From assembly GCA_002717505.1 (NCBI GenBank), contig PBEB01000037.1, positions 1 to 45,265 of the forward strand: 45,265 bases of DNA. The letters are read 5' to 3'. Positions within the stretch are counted from its first letter, which is position 1, and each line of letters opens with the position of its first letter. Below are positions 9,125 through 16,983 of this stretch, in pieces. The notes beneath the pieces were generated by a model. That model made no database searches and had not been told where the DNA came from. It saw nothing but the letters and a program-made list of their open reading frames with translations. The DNA is from Leptospiraceae bacterium (lineage in GTDB: Bacteria > Spirochaetota > Leptospiria > Leptospirales > Leptonemataceae). Position numbers and translations under genes: made by a program.

Positions 9125-9766
9125 TCAATCGGAAAACGGATGGCAAAAGGAGGCAAAGTCAGTGGCTGATTCTGCCAGGGCTTCCTGTCGGGCAGCCGGT
9201 GGATAATAGAAAGGAGTGAGAGGAGTGACCAGACCGCTGAGTATTGTATGGCTCATGATTCTGTATTGTTTCATCCCAAGCTGCCCATCCGGACCAATCA
9301 GACGGAAGGTTAGATGATACTCAAAATACTCTACCAGAGGGAAGAGAGTACTGGTAAGAACAGTTACAATGACATTGGGCAATCTTCTCCAGAGCGGAGT
9401 GATGTCCGTTTGTTCCAGGGTGATTTCCAGAACGAGACTGGATTCAGGATTCGAACGAATCCCATTCTTTTCCAGAGTCCGGAGCAATTCTTTTTGATCC
9501 TCCGGGAAGTAATCCCAGCCGGCAAAATCCAGATGCAGGGAACATCTGTCTTTCATCCTTGAGTCCGCGGCCCCTTCAACCCTCACAGATGAAATTTGCG
9601 AAACCGCCTGTTCACCGGACAATCCGACGGTGCGAGGTTCCTGATATGCGAAACCTATACAGCCCGAAGCCAGAGGTAGAATAAAGATTATGAAGAAAAG
9701 AGATCTTCGCCGTTTCTGAAAAACACTGCTGGAAAGGCAAAGTGCCTCTGAAAGTCGGGTTATCAA
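9125..9766 (-). CDS. Lipoprotein, tandem paralogue 2, unknown function
   Basis: A 213-residue protein with a basic n-region (QKRRRS), a hydrophobic core and lipobox LASGC. The only reasonable start is TTG at 9766, which overlaps the upstream stop in TTGA, so translation is probably coupled. The middle has a WRRLP motif followed by a hydrophobic stretch and LFPLVEY, and the C-terminus ends in SATDFASFC. The same features, in the same order, occur in the upstream neighbour (WRRLS, LIPIYE, DATAHFLEDAC), so the two look like products of an old tandem duplication. The family is not one I can name. As an outer-surface or periplasmic lipoprotein it may act with the adjacent SGNH hydrolase and sensor kinase, which is an inference from position. 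Confidence 0.8.
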   Translation of the reverse strand: MITRLSEALCLSSSVFQKRRRSLFFIIFILPLASGCIGFAYQEPRTVGLSGEQAVSQISSVRVEGAADSRMKDRCSLHLDFAGWDYFPEDQKELLRTLEKNGIRSNPESSLVLEITLEQTDITPLWRRLPNVIVTVLTSTLFPLVEYFEYHLTFRLIGPDGQLGMKQYRIMSHTILSGLVTPLTPFYYPPAARQEALAESATDFASFCHPFSD

Positions 9767-10392
9767 TTAAGGTCCTGCCTAACTGATCCCAGCGCATACA
9801 CCGGATGGTTGCAGGCATCCTCTAAAAAATGAGCTGTGGCATCCCGAGCTTCTTCTTCAATGCTTCTGGAGTCGACGAAAGGTACTGCCAGTATTGCGGG
9901 CAAACCCACCAGGACATGATACCGATTCACATAGCTGTATTCTCTTAGCTTCCTGGCTCCGTCCCAGACTTCAAAGCTGATCATTCTTTCTCTGGGTTCG
10001 TAGATGGGAATCAGTCCAAAGCTCCAACGAAAGGCCATCTGGCTCAATCGCCTCCAGGTGAACGCGAAAGGATCCCCTTCCATAAAGTCTGCATGATGCT
10101 TACCTGTGGGGAAACCCTGAATTACAATTCGAAGTCGCATGGCCCCTTCTGAAATGGGCAATAAAGTGGGTCGAGACTGAAGCTCCTCCAGAATTGTGCT
10201 TTTTGCATCCGGCCAATCCGCCATATGAAAGTTCACGAATTCAGGATGCATGGCTGGCAGTTCACAGCCCTGCACTTCTGAGTCCGGAAGCACAGGTCTT
10301 AGTTCGGTGCTCTGAAACTGTACGCAGTTCAGAAGAAGGAAGGTCAGGGGGAGAATCTGGATGCACCAGCTATGGAGTTTCAGACGCTGCAT
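9763..10392 (-). CDS. Lipoprotein, tandem paralogue 1, unknown function
   Basis: A 209-residue protein with signal LPLTFLLLNC (good lipobox, Cys near residue 23). After a Ser/Pro-rich linker it contains WRRLSQMAFRW, GLIPIYE and a C-terminal helix ending DATAHFLEDAC. These align by eye with the following gene product, which has similar length and domain order. Cysteines near the C-termini of both are conserved and could pair with a second Cys in the mature part. The ATG at 10392 is preceded by AAAGG at suitable spacing. It is the first gene of the run that ends with the hybrid kinase. Function is unknown. Confidence 0.8.
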   Translation of the reverse strand: MQRLKLHSWCIQILPLTFLLLNCVQFQSTELRPVLPDSEVQGCELPAMHPEFVNFHMADWPDAKSTILEELQSRPTLLPISEGAMRLRIVIQGFPTGKHHADFMEGDPFAFTWRRLSQMAFRWSFGLIPIYEPRERMISFEVWDGARKLREYSYVNRYHVLVGLPAILAVPFVDSRSIEEEARDATAHFLEDACNHPVYALGSVRQDLN

Positions 10393-10404
10393 TTGGATGA
10401 ACCT

Positions 10405-10744
10405 TTGGCTTCAATAGACTAAAGAATACCAATATCGGTTCCCTTTTTTCCATAGAGTATGGCCGCATCGGAGTTCAAGCATTGGCTTTCGCAAAATGTC
10501 TGGATCCTATTCTGTTCGCGAACTACCCCTGGGAGCATTCCAGGGATACAGCCATAGTAGCTCGTAGCTCTCCCGCCAATGTCTGATTGCCAGAGGCGAT
10601 TACAACCACAGCCCTTCTTTCGAAGTTCTCCATCCCGGCATCGGAGCAGCCGAAGCCATCAGGGTTCGATTAAGCCAGGAATGCCGGCTCAAGGAGTATT
10701 CAGAGCCGGGTCCCTTCAGGCCTGACTCTGCCCTGAATGTTAGT
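10405..10744 (+). pseudogene. Gene-poor stretch with possible decayed gene
   Basis: About 350 bp separate two minus-strand transcription units. On the plus strand one frame reads without stops from about 10405 to a TGA at about 10587 (including ALAFAKCLDPILFANYPWEH and SRDTAIVARSSPANV). The adjacent frame then continues as LIARGDYNHSPSFEVLHPG and GAAEAIRVRLSQECRLKEY up to the end of the neighbouring gene. Joining them needs a single-base shift near 10585. The composition looks protein-like, but I do not recognise a family and there is no clear start. The stretch also has a small palindrome (GTTCGCGAAC, 10514-10523) and a weak hairpin at 10527-10545. It may simply be intergenic DNA. Confidence 0.25.
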
Positions 10745-11860
10745 TCAAGGATTCTCGACGGCCGGCACATATTGGATCTCAAAGAGATCCATGCTCGCTT
10801 CATGAAAATTGGTTACCGCCATATAGCGACCATCGTAGGAAACATCCAGACCTGTGGGATAATCCCCTACCTTCTGTTTCAGCACAACTTTCCAGGTGCG
10901 AATATCGATGACGCTGACCAGATCCAGTTCCCTCTGAGAAATAAACAGAAATCGGCCGGAAGGGTCCACATCTATGGTATTGATTCCGCCTCCCAGATAC
11001 ATCTTGTGAATGAATCGAGCAGTAGCCGGATCAAAATGATAGATCTGACCGGAATTTAAATTGCTAATGAGAGCTGTTCCATCTTTCAAAGGAACAACAT
11101 GCCTGGGAGAGCCGCCGGTATTGATCCTGGAGGTTACTTTTCCCTTTTCTACATCGAACCGAACAATTTCGCCTGGACCATGAGGAATGCCATAACACAT
11201 TATATAGACATCGGTACTGCCAGGTATGGGTAGAATGCCTCTGGGCAGGGCACAGAATTTGTCAAAATGTTTGATTAGTTTTCCTTGCTGGAAGTCAATC
11301 CGAGCCATGCCGCCCAGCCACAGAGTAACCAGAGCTTCCGATTCGGAAACAGGCTCAATGATCTTGGGCATGAAACGATATTCCGTGCCGGAGAAATTGC
11401 GAATCGTCTCTGGCTTGATGGGACTCCGGGAAAGAACCTTTCGGGTTGCAAGGTCGAAGTAAACCACTTCATCGCGAAACATATCGGAATAGAGCAACCG
11501 ATCTTTGCCCACAAGAAAGCATTCTACGGCGGTGCGGGCAGGCTCTACATGGAGCAATTCGAACGTATCCAGCGAAAAGATCTGAAGAGTTCCGGGGCCC
11601 AGCTTTTTGGTTATGGCCCCTCCTCCGTTGTTCAGATTCACAACATAAAATTCATTTCTATCTGGATGAAGACAGACCTGCTTGGGCTGAGCATCGGTTT
11701 TGATTCGCTTGATAAACTTCAGCTGAATCGTATAATTCGCCGGAAGCTCATTGGCTTTCTCCGGGCTTCCTTCTTTCGAGGAGGCACCGGAGCAGGCTCC
11801 CAGAAGGAGAAGCAACAGACCCACCAGGGAGCTACGAATTATGCCAGAGATCCGCTTCAT
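10745..11860 (-). CDS. Beta-propeller (YVTN-type) lipoprotein
   Basis: A 371-residue protein with signal GLLLLLLGAC (canonical lipobox) and a Ser/Gly/Glu-rich tether. The mature part consists of repeated four-strand blades. Typical blade motifs include VCLHPDRNEFYVVNL, LQIFSLDTFELL, GEIVRFDVEKGKV, YHFDPATARFIH, IDVDPSGRFLFISQRELD and LDVSYDGRYMAVTNF, as in seven-bladed YVTN/lactonase-like propellers. No catalytic residues are evident, so a binding role is likelier than an enzymatic one. Its start overlaps the previous stop: either GTG at 11863 (GTGA) or ATG at 11860 (TGATG). Translation is therefore coupled to the LIC_10091-like lipoprotein upstream, suggesting joint function in the envelope. 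The gene ends about 350 bp before the next minus-strand gene. Confidence 0.85.
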   Translation of the reverse strand: MKRISGIIRSSLVGLLLLLLGACSGASSKEGSPEKANELPANYTIQLKFIKRIKTDAQPKQVCLHPDRNEFYVVNLNNGGGAITKKLGPGTLQIFSLDTFELLHVEPARTAVECFLVGKDRLLYSDMFRDEVVYFDLATRKVLSRSPIKPETIRNFSGTEYRFMPKIIEPVSESEALVTLWLGGMARIDFQQGKLIKHFDKFCALPRGILPIPGSTDVYIMCYGIPHGPGEIVRFDVEKGKVTSRINTGGSPRHVVPLKDGTALISNLNSGQIYHFDPATARFIHKMYLGGGINTIDVDPSGRFLFISQRELDLVSVIDIRTWKVVLKQKVGDYPTGLDVSYDGRYMAVTNFHEASMDLFEIQYVPAVENP

Positions 11861-12906
11861 CACTGTGCCGCTGCAGGTTCGGCTGGCTTCGGAGCTTTGA
11901 ATTCTTCAGGAATTGGTGTGCCCGCTTCAATCAAAGTGATGCCCTTCTCTTTATCTGTATTTCCGGTGCGCACAATGTCTTCGATGCGAAGGCCTTCCTT
12001 GCCCACTTCCAGCCATTTCTGAAAGTGAGGGGCGTTTTGCAGGACGTAATGAAATCCTCGATCCGTAGAGAGCTCGGATCCAGGAGCCCAGGGCAATTGG
12101 CCGCGATATACAGAAATAGTGCGCACAATCAGAGATTTTTCATCCACGGGGATGGCTGTCCAGTTGCTACGAAAATCGTCGGCCAGCGGGAAGTACTCCT
12201 CTGCATTGGAATAGTAAACCATGCGAAAAACTATCCCCATCTTTCGGGCCTGCTCTGCAATGGACTTCACAGTAGTCGGGCCTTTCAGGTCTCCGCGCAC
12301 CGCTTGAATTCGACCCTTTAATGCAAGGCCACGAATATGATCGTAGGTTTCTTTGCTATTCAGCCAGCCATGAAAGTTGAACTTCTTATGGATAACGTCA
12401 TCGTAGCGGAACCGACGTCTCTGAAATGGACCAGAAATACTCCAGGCCTTGCGAATTAGATCGTAGTCCGGCTGACCTTCGTAGTGTTTCTTGATCACTT
12501 CCAGAGCCTTTGCTTTGGAGCCTGGCTCCCAGAGTTTGCGAAACTCAGCGGGCGTGGGGCATTCCTGAAGAAAAGCGATGTGAATCTTGTTCGTGGCTAC
12601 CACAACTCGGGTAAAATCCATGAGCCAGATCCACTCCGATTTAGCCCAGGCAGCCAGTGTAAAGTTCTGAGTAGACCCTACACCGACGTAAGCCCCTCCG
12701 CGATCCTTTACGTGGGGTTCAAATAGATCCAGTCGATCTTCATTGGTGATGGTGGTATCGCCGGTATCCCAGATGGTAGGCTTGAGATCCTCTTGATTGG
12801 TCTGGTTGAAGAGTTCCTTCTGTTTTTCTGGAGATACACTTTGCGTTTCTCCGCCCTGGCAGGACAGCAAAGACAGCATTGTGGCAAGAATGAGTACTTT
12901 TTTCAT
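11860..12906 (-). CDS. Lipoprotein resembling the leptospiral LIC_10091 family
   Basis: A 348-residue protein starting MKKVLILATML with lipobox LSLLSC; an ATG at 12918 would add four residues. The core motif 'GG.YVGVGSTQNFTLAAWAK.EW' followed by WLMDFTRVVVATNKIHIAFL looks like a Rossmann, methyltransferase-like strand order with an acidic residue in the cofactor position. I associate this pattern with the LIC_10091 lipoprotein family known from Leptospira. That link is from memory and is not verified. Later segments (ALKGRIQAVRGDLKGPTTVKSIAE, MGIVFRMVYYSNAEEYFP) fit the same fold. The C-terminus is a Pro/Ala-rich tail. Its stop overlaps the start of the beta-propeller gene. It is divergent from the processing protease gene at 13132, with no obvious Shine-Dalgarno sequence. 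Confidence 0.75.
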   Translation of the reverse strand: MKKVLILATMLSLLSCQGGETQSVSPEKQKELFNQTNQEDLKPTIWDTGDTTITNEDRLDLFEPHVKDRGGAYVGVGSTQNFTLAAWAKSEWIWLMDFTRVVVATNKIHIAFLQECPTPAEFRKLWEPGSKAKALEVIKKHYEGQPDYDLIRKAWSISGPFQRRRFRYDDVIHKKFNFHGWLNSKETYDHIRGLALKGRIQAVRGDLKGPTTVKSIAEQARKMGIVFRMVYYSNAEEYFPLADDFRSNWTAIPVDEKSLIVRTISVYRGQLPWAPGSELSTDRGFHYVLQNAPHFQKWLEVGKEGLRIEDIVRTGNTDKEKGITLIEAGTPIPEEFKAPKPAEPAAAQ

Positions 12907-13131
12907 GGTTCGAATCATTACGGAAAGACCAGGGCCAGGCCTCCCTCCGTCGACCTTTTTTTAAAATCTGGGCCTGGATGCTGCGTTTCGTCCGCTTCTA
13001 CGCTTCCAGGAGCCGATCCGGGGAAAAGCTGGAACCGACAGCCCTTTTTTCCAGTCCAATGCATCAGTACCGGCGTCGGTAAAAATAAAACTGACAACCT
13101 ACTGGCCACGTCTGTACATTGGAGCCTGACC

Positions 13132-14949
13132 ATGATGGCAAAATTCTGCAAAACCGTTCTCATCCTTTCTTTTTTGACTTTCGGCACGGCCGGCAACCTC
13201 CAGGCGGTGCCGGGAGATTTTGGGCCGGCGGATTTCAGCCGTGTACTCACCTACGCACATCTAAATTACCTGGATAGGCGATCCATCGATGAGGAGCGAG
13301 GTTACGTGGATGCGGCCCGCACAGCCATCAACTCCATGCCGGCCCCGCTGGAACTTCTTCCGGCTTCCTATCTGGACCGAAGAAAGGAGTTCTCCCCCTT
13401 TGGCGTGGTTATGCCCGGAAAGGTTCTGAAACTGCCCTGGACCGATAAATACGTACTCTTTCAGATCGATGCCTCGAAAGTGGAAGAGATCAGAAATAAG
13501 CGCGATGAGCTGCAGAAGAAAAAATGGGATGGCCTGAATCAGGATCAGCGGGAGAATGAAGCCCGTAAGCTCAAGGAAAAGCAGCAAGTTCAGCGCAAAG
13601 TCCTGGACGATATGTGGGATGCCACTGGCTTCGATGGCCAGGATTTCACCCGGATCATGTCCTGGATCCAGGACAATCGTCTGCGCTTCGGGACCTCACC
13701 GGAAAGCCAGCCCCAGGAATCGGAAGAAGAAGAGGAGGAAAAGCCTTCTGGACCTCCTTCCATGAATTTCTATTACTTTCAAGCGGCCCGGGGATTTCTG
13801 AAGAGCTTTGATCCTCATGCAGATCTTCTGGATAGTAAAGTCTGGGAAAAAATCCGCAAAGAATCCGAGGATGCCACCTTCGAAGGGATTGGGGCCATCC
13901 TCCGAGGTGGGGATGAAGAAGATGTAATTGTAGAAACTCCCTTCCCTGGCTCCCCTGCCCTTCGCTCCGGACTGAAGGCCGGAGATATAATCCGCAAAGT
14001 GGATGGAAAAAGCATCTCCAACCTTTCCCTTCGAGAGGTAGTGAAACGAATTCGCGGTCCCCGAGGCACTGTGGTTTCCCTGGAAGTGGACCGGCCTACA
14101 GATCTTACCACCCGTGAGATCAAAATAGAACGAGATGTAATCGAACGAAAGGCCGTGGATTCCAGTTATCTCAAGGAACATAAAATCGGAATCATCCACA
14201 TCCGCTCCTTCCTGTTTCATGAAACCCCGATCACCGAGATGGTACGCGAAGCATACGAAGACATTAAAAAGGAAGCGGGGGGCGATCCGGCTGGCCTGAT
14301 TATCGATCTAAGAAACAACCCCGGAGGCGATCTGGGGGAAGCGGTGCGAGTTACCGGTCTCTTTATGGAAGAGGAACGAATTGTAACGTCACTGAAATCC
14401 AACCGTAATAGTCGAGAACTGGAAAGCGATGGATATCCGGTCTTGCCTGACAAGCTTCCGCTTATGGTTCTGGTGGATGCAGGTTCGGCCAGTGCCAGCG
14501 AGATTATGGCCAGTGCACTTCAGGACTATGGAAGAGCACTGATCGTAGGCGATCGCACCTTCGGCAAGGCTACAGTGCAGCAAATCCAGCCGCTGGAAAC
14601 GAACAGCAGCCGTTATCTTGTAAAGCTAACCATCGCCCGGTATTATGCACCCAACGGATACACAGTTCAGGTGCATGGAGTCCAGCCCGATATTCGCATT
14701 TCCGATCAGAAAGATGGCGAGTTTCCCCTTCGCTTTCGAGAAGAAGATATGTGGCATCATTTACCTGAACTGGCCCAGAAGGATCCCAACCCGCAACGAG
14801 AGAAGTGGGTGCAGGCCTTGAAAAAACAGGTAGATCCGAAGCAGGCAGAAAAGTATCTGAAAGAGCATGAGAACGACGCTGTGCGACCGGACTATATGCT
14901 CCAGCGTGCCCTGCCCTATCTCAAGGCAATGATTCAGGAAAAGGACTGA
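13132..14949 (+). CDS. S41 C-terminal processing peptidase (Prc/CtpA-like)
   Basis: A 605-residue protein with an N-terminal signal peptide (KTVLILSFLTFGTAGNLQA), a charged helical region, a PDZ domain at about 230-310 (FEGIGAILRGG, GLKAGDIIRKVDG, LREVVKRIRGPRGT) and an S41 catalytic domain. The catalytic motif GSASASE gives Ser near 454, and the FGKATVQ Lys is near 479. Their spacing of 25 is the same as in the Ser/Lys dyad of E. coli Tsp. Family members cut C-termini of envelope proteins in the periplasm. The ATG at 13132 has GGAG seven bases upstream, and a second ATG follows at once. A Glu-rich low-complexity stretch (SEEEEEEKPSGPP) precedes the PDZ domain. The M14-like gene follows 33 bp downstream. 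Confidence 0.92.
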   Translation: MMAKFCKTVLILSFLTFGTAGNLQAVPGDFGPADFSRVLTYAHLNYLDRRSIDEERGYVDAARTAINSMPAPLELLPASYLDRRKEFSPFGVVMPGKVLKLPWTDKYVLFQIDASKVEEIRNKRDELQKKKWDGLNQDQRENEARKLKEKQQVQRKVLDDMWDATGFDGQDFTRIMSWIQDNRLRFGTSPESQPQESEEEEEEKPSGPPSMNFYYFQAARGFLKSFDPHADLLDSKVWEKIRKESEDATFEGIGAILRGGDEEDVIVETPFPGSPALRSGLKAGDIIRKVDGKSISNLSLREVVKRIRGPRGTVVSLEVDRPTDLTTREIKIERDVIERKAVDSSYLKEHKIGIIHIRSFLFHETPITEMVREAYEDIKKEAGGDPAGLIIDLRNNPGGDLGEAVRVTGLFMEEERIVTSLKSNRNSRELESDGYPVLPDKLPLMVLVDAGSASASEIMASALQDYGRALIVGDRTFGKATVQQIQPLETNSSRYLVKLTIARYYAPNGYTVQVHGVQPDIRISDQKDGEFPLRFREEDMWHHLPELAQKDPNPQREKWVQALKKQVDPKQAEKYLKEHENDAVRPDYMLQRALPYLKAMIQEKD

Positions 14950-14957
14950 CACCACAG

Positions 14958-14987
14958 AGCATTTTGAGTTTCTACGCTCAGAATGCT
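14958..14987 (+). promoter_or_regulatory. Hairpin containing the start codon of the M14 gene
   Basis: AGCATTTTGAG (14958-14968) and CTCAGAATGCT (14977-14987) form an 11-bp stem with one wobble pair around an 8-base loop. The ATG of the downstream gene (14983-14985) lies in the 3' arm. There is no run of T residues after it, so it is unlikely to be a simple terminator. It could limit translation of the second gene or protect the upstream mRNA. Confidence 0.5.
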
Positions 14988-15969
14988 TCGAGGCTTGCGC
15001 CGACTCCATAGATTTGAAAAGCGGATCCTGGAAATCGCCAGGAGCGATGAAAAACTTGTCTCCATTCATCAACATGGCTTTTCGCGGAAAACAGAGGGGG
15101 GCTTTCGCTTCCCCATCTATGGGCTGAGCATTGGAACCACTTCCGCTCTAAAGAAGCATCCGGTGGGCATTGTGGCCGGGGTCCATGGGCTGGAAACCAT
15201 CGGAATTCGAATTCTTCTAGATTTTCTTTATCACTGTCTGAACAATCCGGACTTCTTTCCCGAGATCCATAAGGGTAAAATTGGAATCCATGCAATGCCC
15301 ATGGTCAATCCAGGTGGCGTGGCTTTGCGGCGACGTTCCAACCCGGCGGGCGTTGATTTGATGCGAAACTCGGGCGTAGAAGCGGAAAAATCCATGCCCT
15401 TCTTTGGCGGACATCAGTTCAGCAACCGGTTACCGTATTTTCGCGGCAAAGGATTGGAGCCAGAATCTCGAACACTGTACCGTTTTGTTTATGAGTCTTT
15501 TTTTCATGCAAAAGATAGCCTCATTCCTGTAATCGACGTTCACTCTGGCTTCGGATCGGTAGATCATGTCTGGTGGCCCTATGCGGGTACCAAAGAGCCA
15601 TGTCGCGACGATGCCCTGTTTCAGGCCATGGGACGATTCTTTCGCATTCAGGCAGGCCACAGTCAGCTAAACTTCGGCCCCCAGAGTGAATCCTACACAA
15701 CGCATGGAGATCTCTGGGATCTGTTCTACGACCATTACTGGAAGCTTCATGAAAAGCAGAAGAAATGGAAGTCCCGTTTTCTGCCCCTTACTCTGGAAGT
15801 TGGCACCTGGAGCGATTTGAAAGAAAAGCCCGGGCGAATGTTCAACCGCAAAAACATCTTCAACCCGGACAGCCCGCGAAAAAGAGAAACTATCGAGCGC
15901 TACCGCAAATTCCTCAGAGATCTGTTTCGCACAGCTCTGACGAAAGAAAAGGACTGGTCTTTAGGATGA
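14983..15969 (+). CDS. M14-family zinc carboxypeptidase-like protein
   Basis: A 328-residue protein with no signal peptide. Zinc-ligand motifs of the M14 family are visible: GVHGLE (H68, E71) and IDVHSG (H187), with a catalytic Glu in LTLEVG (E272). Between them MVNPGGVALRRRSNPAGVDLMRN contains the substrate carboxylate-binding Asn/Arg segment (kept in the order 'NP.G.....R...AGVDLNR' of the family). Such enzymes remove C-terminal residues from peptides or hydrolyse related amides, for example peptidoglycan peptides or acylated amino acids. Location in the cytoplasm suggests peptide processing or recycling. It follows the processing protease by 33 bp, and its ATG lies in a hairpin, with no good Shine-Dalgarno sequence. 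Confidence 0.85.
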   Translation: MLRGLRRLHRFEKRILEIARSDEKLVSIHQHGFSRKTEGGFRFPIYGLSIGTTSALKKHPVGIVAGVHGLETIGIRILLDFLYHCLNNPDFFPEIHKGKIGIHAMPMVNPGGVALRRRSNPAGVDLMRNSGVEAEKSMPFFGGHQFSNRLPYFRGKGLEPESRTLYRFVYESFFHAKDSLIPVIDVHSGFGSVDHVWWPYAGTKEPCRDDALFQAMGRFFRIQAGHSQLNFGPQSESYTTHGDLWDLFYDHYWKLHEKQKKWKSRFLPLTLEVGTWSDLKEKPGRMFNRKNIFNPDSPRKRETIERYRKFLRDLFRTALTKEKDWSLG

Positions 15970-16062
15970 GGCGGAGCCTGCATTTCAAGGGATTTAACGA
16001 TCTTGAAGACTATGGATTTCATTGCCCCGGATTTCGAGACTCGAGACGATGCGCCTGGACAC

Positions 16063-16084
16063 TGATCTTCTACGTAGTAGATCA
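16063..16084. repeat. 22-bp near-perfect palindrome between convergent genes
   Basis: Eleven-base arms beginning TGATCTTCTAC pair with their mirror with one mismatch and no loop. It lies between the 3' ends of the M14-like gene and an alpha/beta hydrolase gene, in a 230-bp stretch without a gene. No T tract follows. It may be a weak bidirectional terminator or a protein-binding site. Confidence 0.45.
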
Positions 16085-16200
16085 CGAATCCTAAAACCGA
16101 AACGTTAACGCTCCTGGAGCATCTGAAGCGACGTTTTGATTTCAACCATACAGTCCGGTCTGGATGACAAGAAGTGATTCATTGTGACCGGGACTTTCAA

Positions 16201-16983
16201 TCAGAGCTTTCGCAAGTACCTTCGCAGAAAATCCATTGTGCCTTCTGGATCGTCGGTGGTTAGATCATGCCCGGCTTCCGGATGCACAAAGTACTGACCC
16301 GAGGTTCCGTATTGTCTGTACAGGGCATCGCTACACCGGGGATCTACCAGCCTGTCCTTTCGAGAGACCAGAAAAACCGGCGAAGGAAAGTCCGGATCCG
16401 GAGCACGAAATCGCATGGCCGCCAGGAGCTGACGACTGAAGTTGGAGACCTTGATGGGATACTGCTGCTGGAGTTCGGTCCATCGCCGGGCTCCTTCCGG
16501 ATTCTCCCGATTACAGCTGCGAGCAAAGACACGATTTTCCATGGCAGGAATGTCTTTTTTAACCATTCCAGTGTAGATAGCTTTACCCAGATCAGCGGCA
16601 GCCGCAGGTTTCATCCTTTGAAACATGGGGCTCAAGCCTTTCAGGCTGGAATTCACAATGAATGCATAGTCAAAATCCCCCGGATGCCGATGTAACCAGT
16701 CCAGAGCTACCATTCCACCGAGAGAAATGGCAAACAGGCAGCGAATTTCATTTTGCGGCAATGAGGTTACCGTCCGAGCTTTTAGATCCTCGGTGATAGC
16801 TGCTATGCTGGAGGGGCTCTTTTCCTGATTGCGCGCTCCTGTGCCAGGAAGATCCGGGAAATGTAGTGTCCCATTAAACGGGAATTCGGATTGCTTTTCC
16901 AGCAATTCGCGAAAGCGAAACCAGTGACCGCTCTGGCGACCCAGTCCCCGCAGAAAAACCCAGTGCACTCCAGGCCGGCTCAC
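16201..16983 (-). CDS. Alpha/beta hydrolase
   Basis: A 260-residue single-domain alpha/beta hydrolase with the full triad: Ser87 in FAISLGGM (nucleophile elbow), Asp210 in SRKDRLVD and His239 in PEAGHDL. The oxyanion-hole region is WVFLRGLGRQSGHW near the N-terminus. There is no signal peptide, so it is cytoplasmic. Substrate is unknown; esterase, thioesterase and BioH-like activities are all compatible with the fold. It starts with GTG at 16983, overlapping the upstream hydrolase stop in GTGA. This is a coupled pair of two different hydrolases, since they share only the fold. Confidence 0.87.
   Translation of the reverse strand: MSRPGVHWVFLRGLGRQSGHWFRFRELLEKQSEFPFNGTLHFPDLPGTGARNQEKSPSSIAAITEDLKARTVTSLPQNEIRCLFAISLGGMVALDWLHRHPGDFDYAFIVNSSLKGLSPMFQRMKPAAAADLGKAIYTGMVKKDIPAMENRVFARSCNRENPEGARRWTELQQQYPIKVSNFSRQLLAAMRFRAPDPDFPSPVFLVSRKDRLVDPRCSDALYRQYGTSGQYFVHPEAGHDLTTDDPEGTMDFLRRYLRKL

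Noticed and set aside
10600-10803. Minus-strand open frame of 67 residues
   Set aside because: Unusual composition, no Shine-Dalgarno sequence and overlap with the end of the beta-propeller gene; looks like a shadow.
12793-13131. A long extension upstream of the processing protease in the same frame
   Set aside because: It has no signal-like sequence, runs through the divergent promoter region and overlaps the opposite gene; ATG 13132 has a Shine-Dalgarno sequence and begins a signal peptide.
15900-16145. Minus-strand 81-residue frame
   Set aside because: Overlaps the end of the M14-like gene and the palindrome, and shows no signal or known motif.
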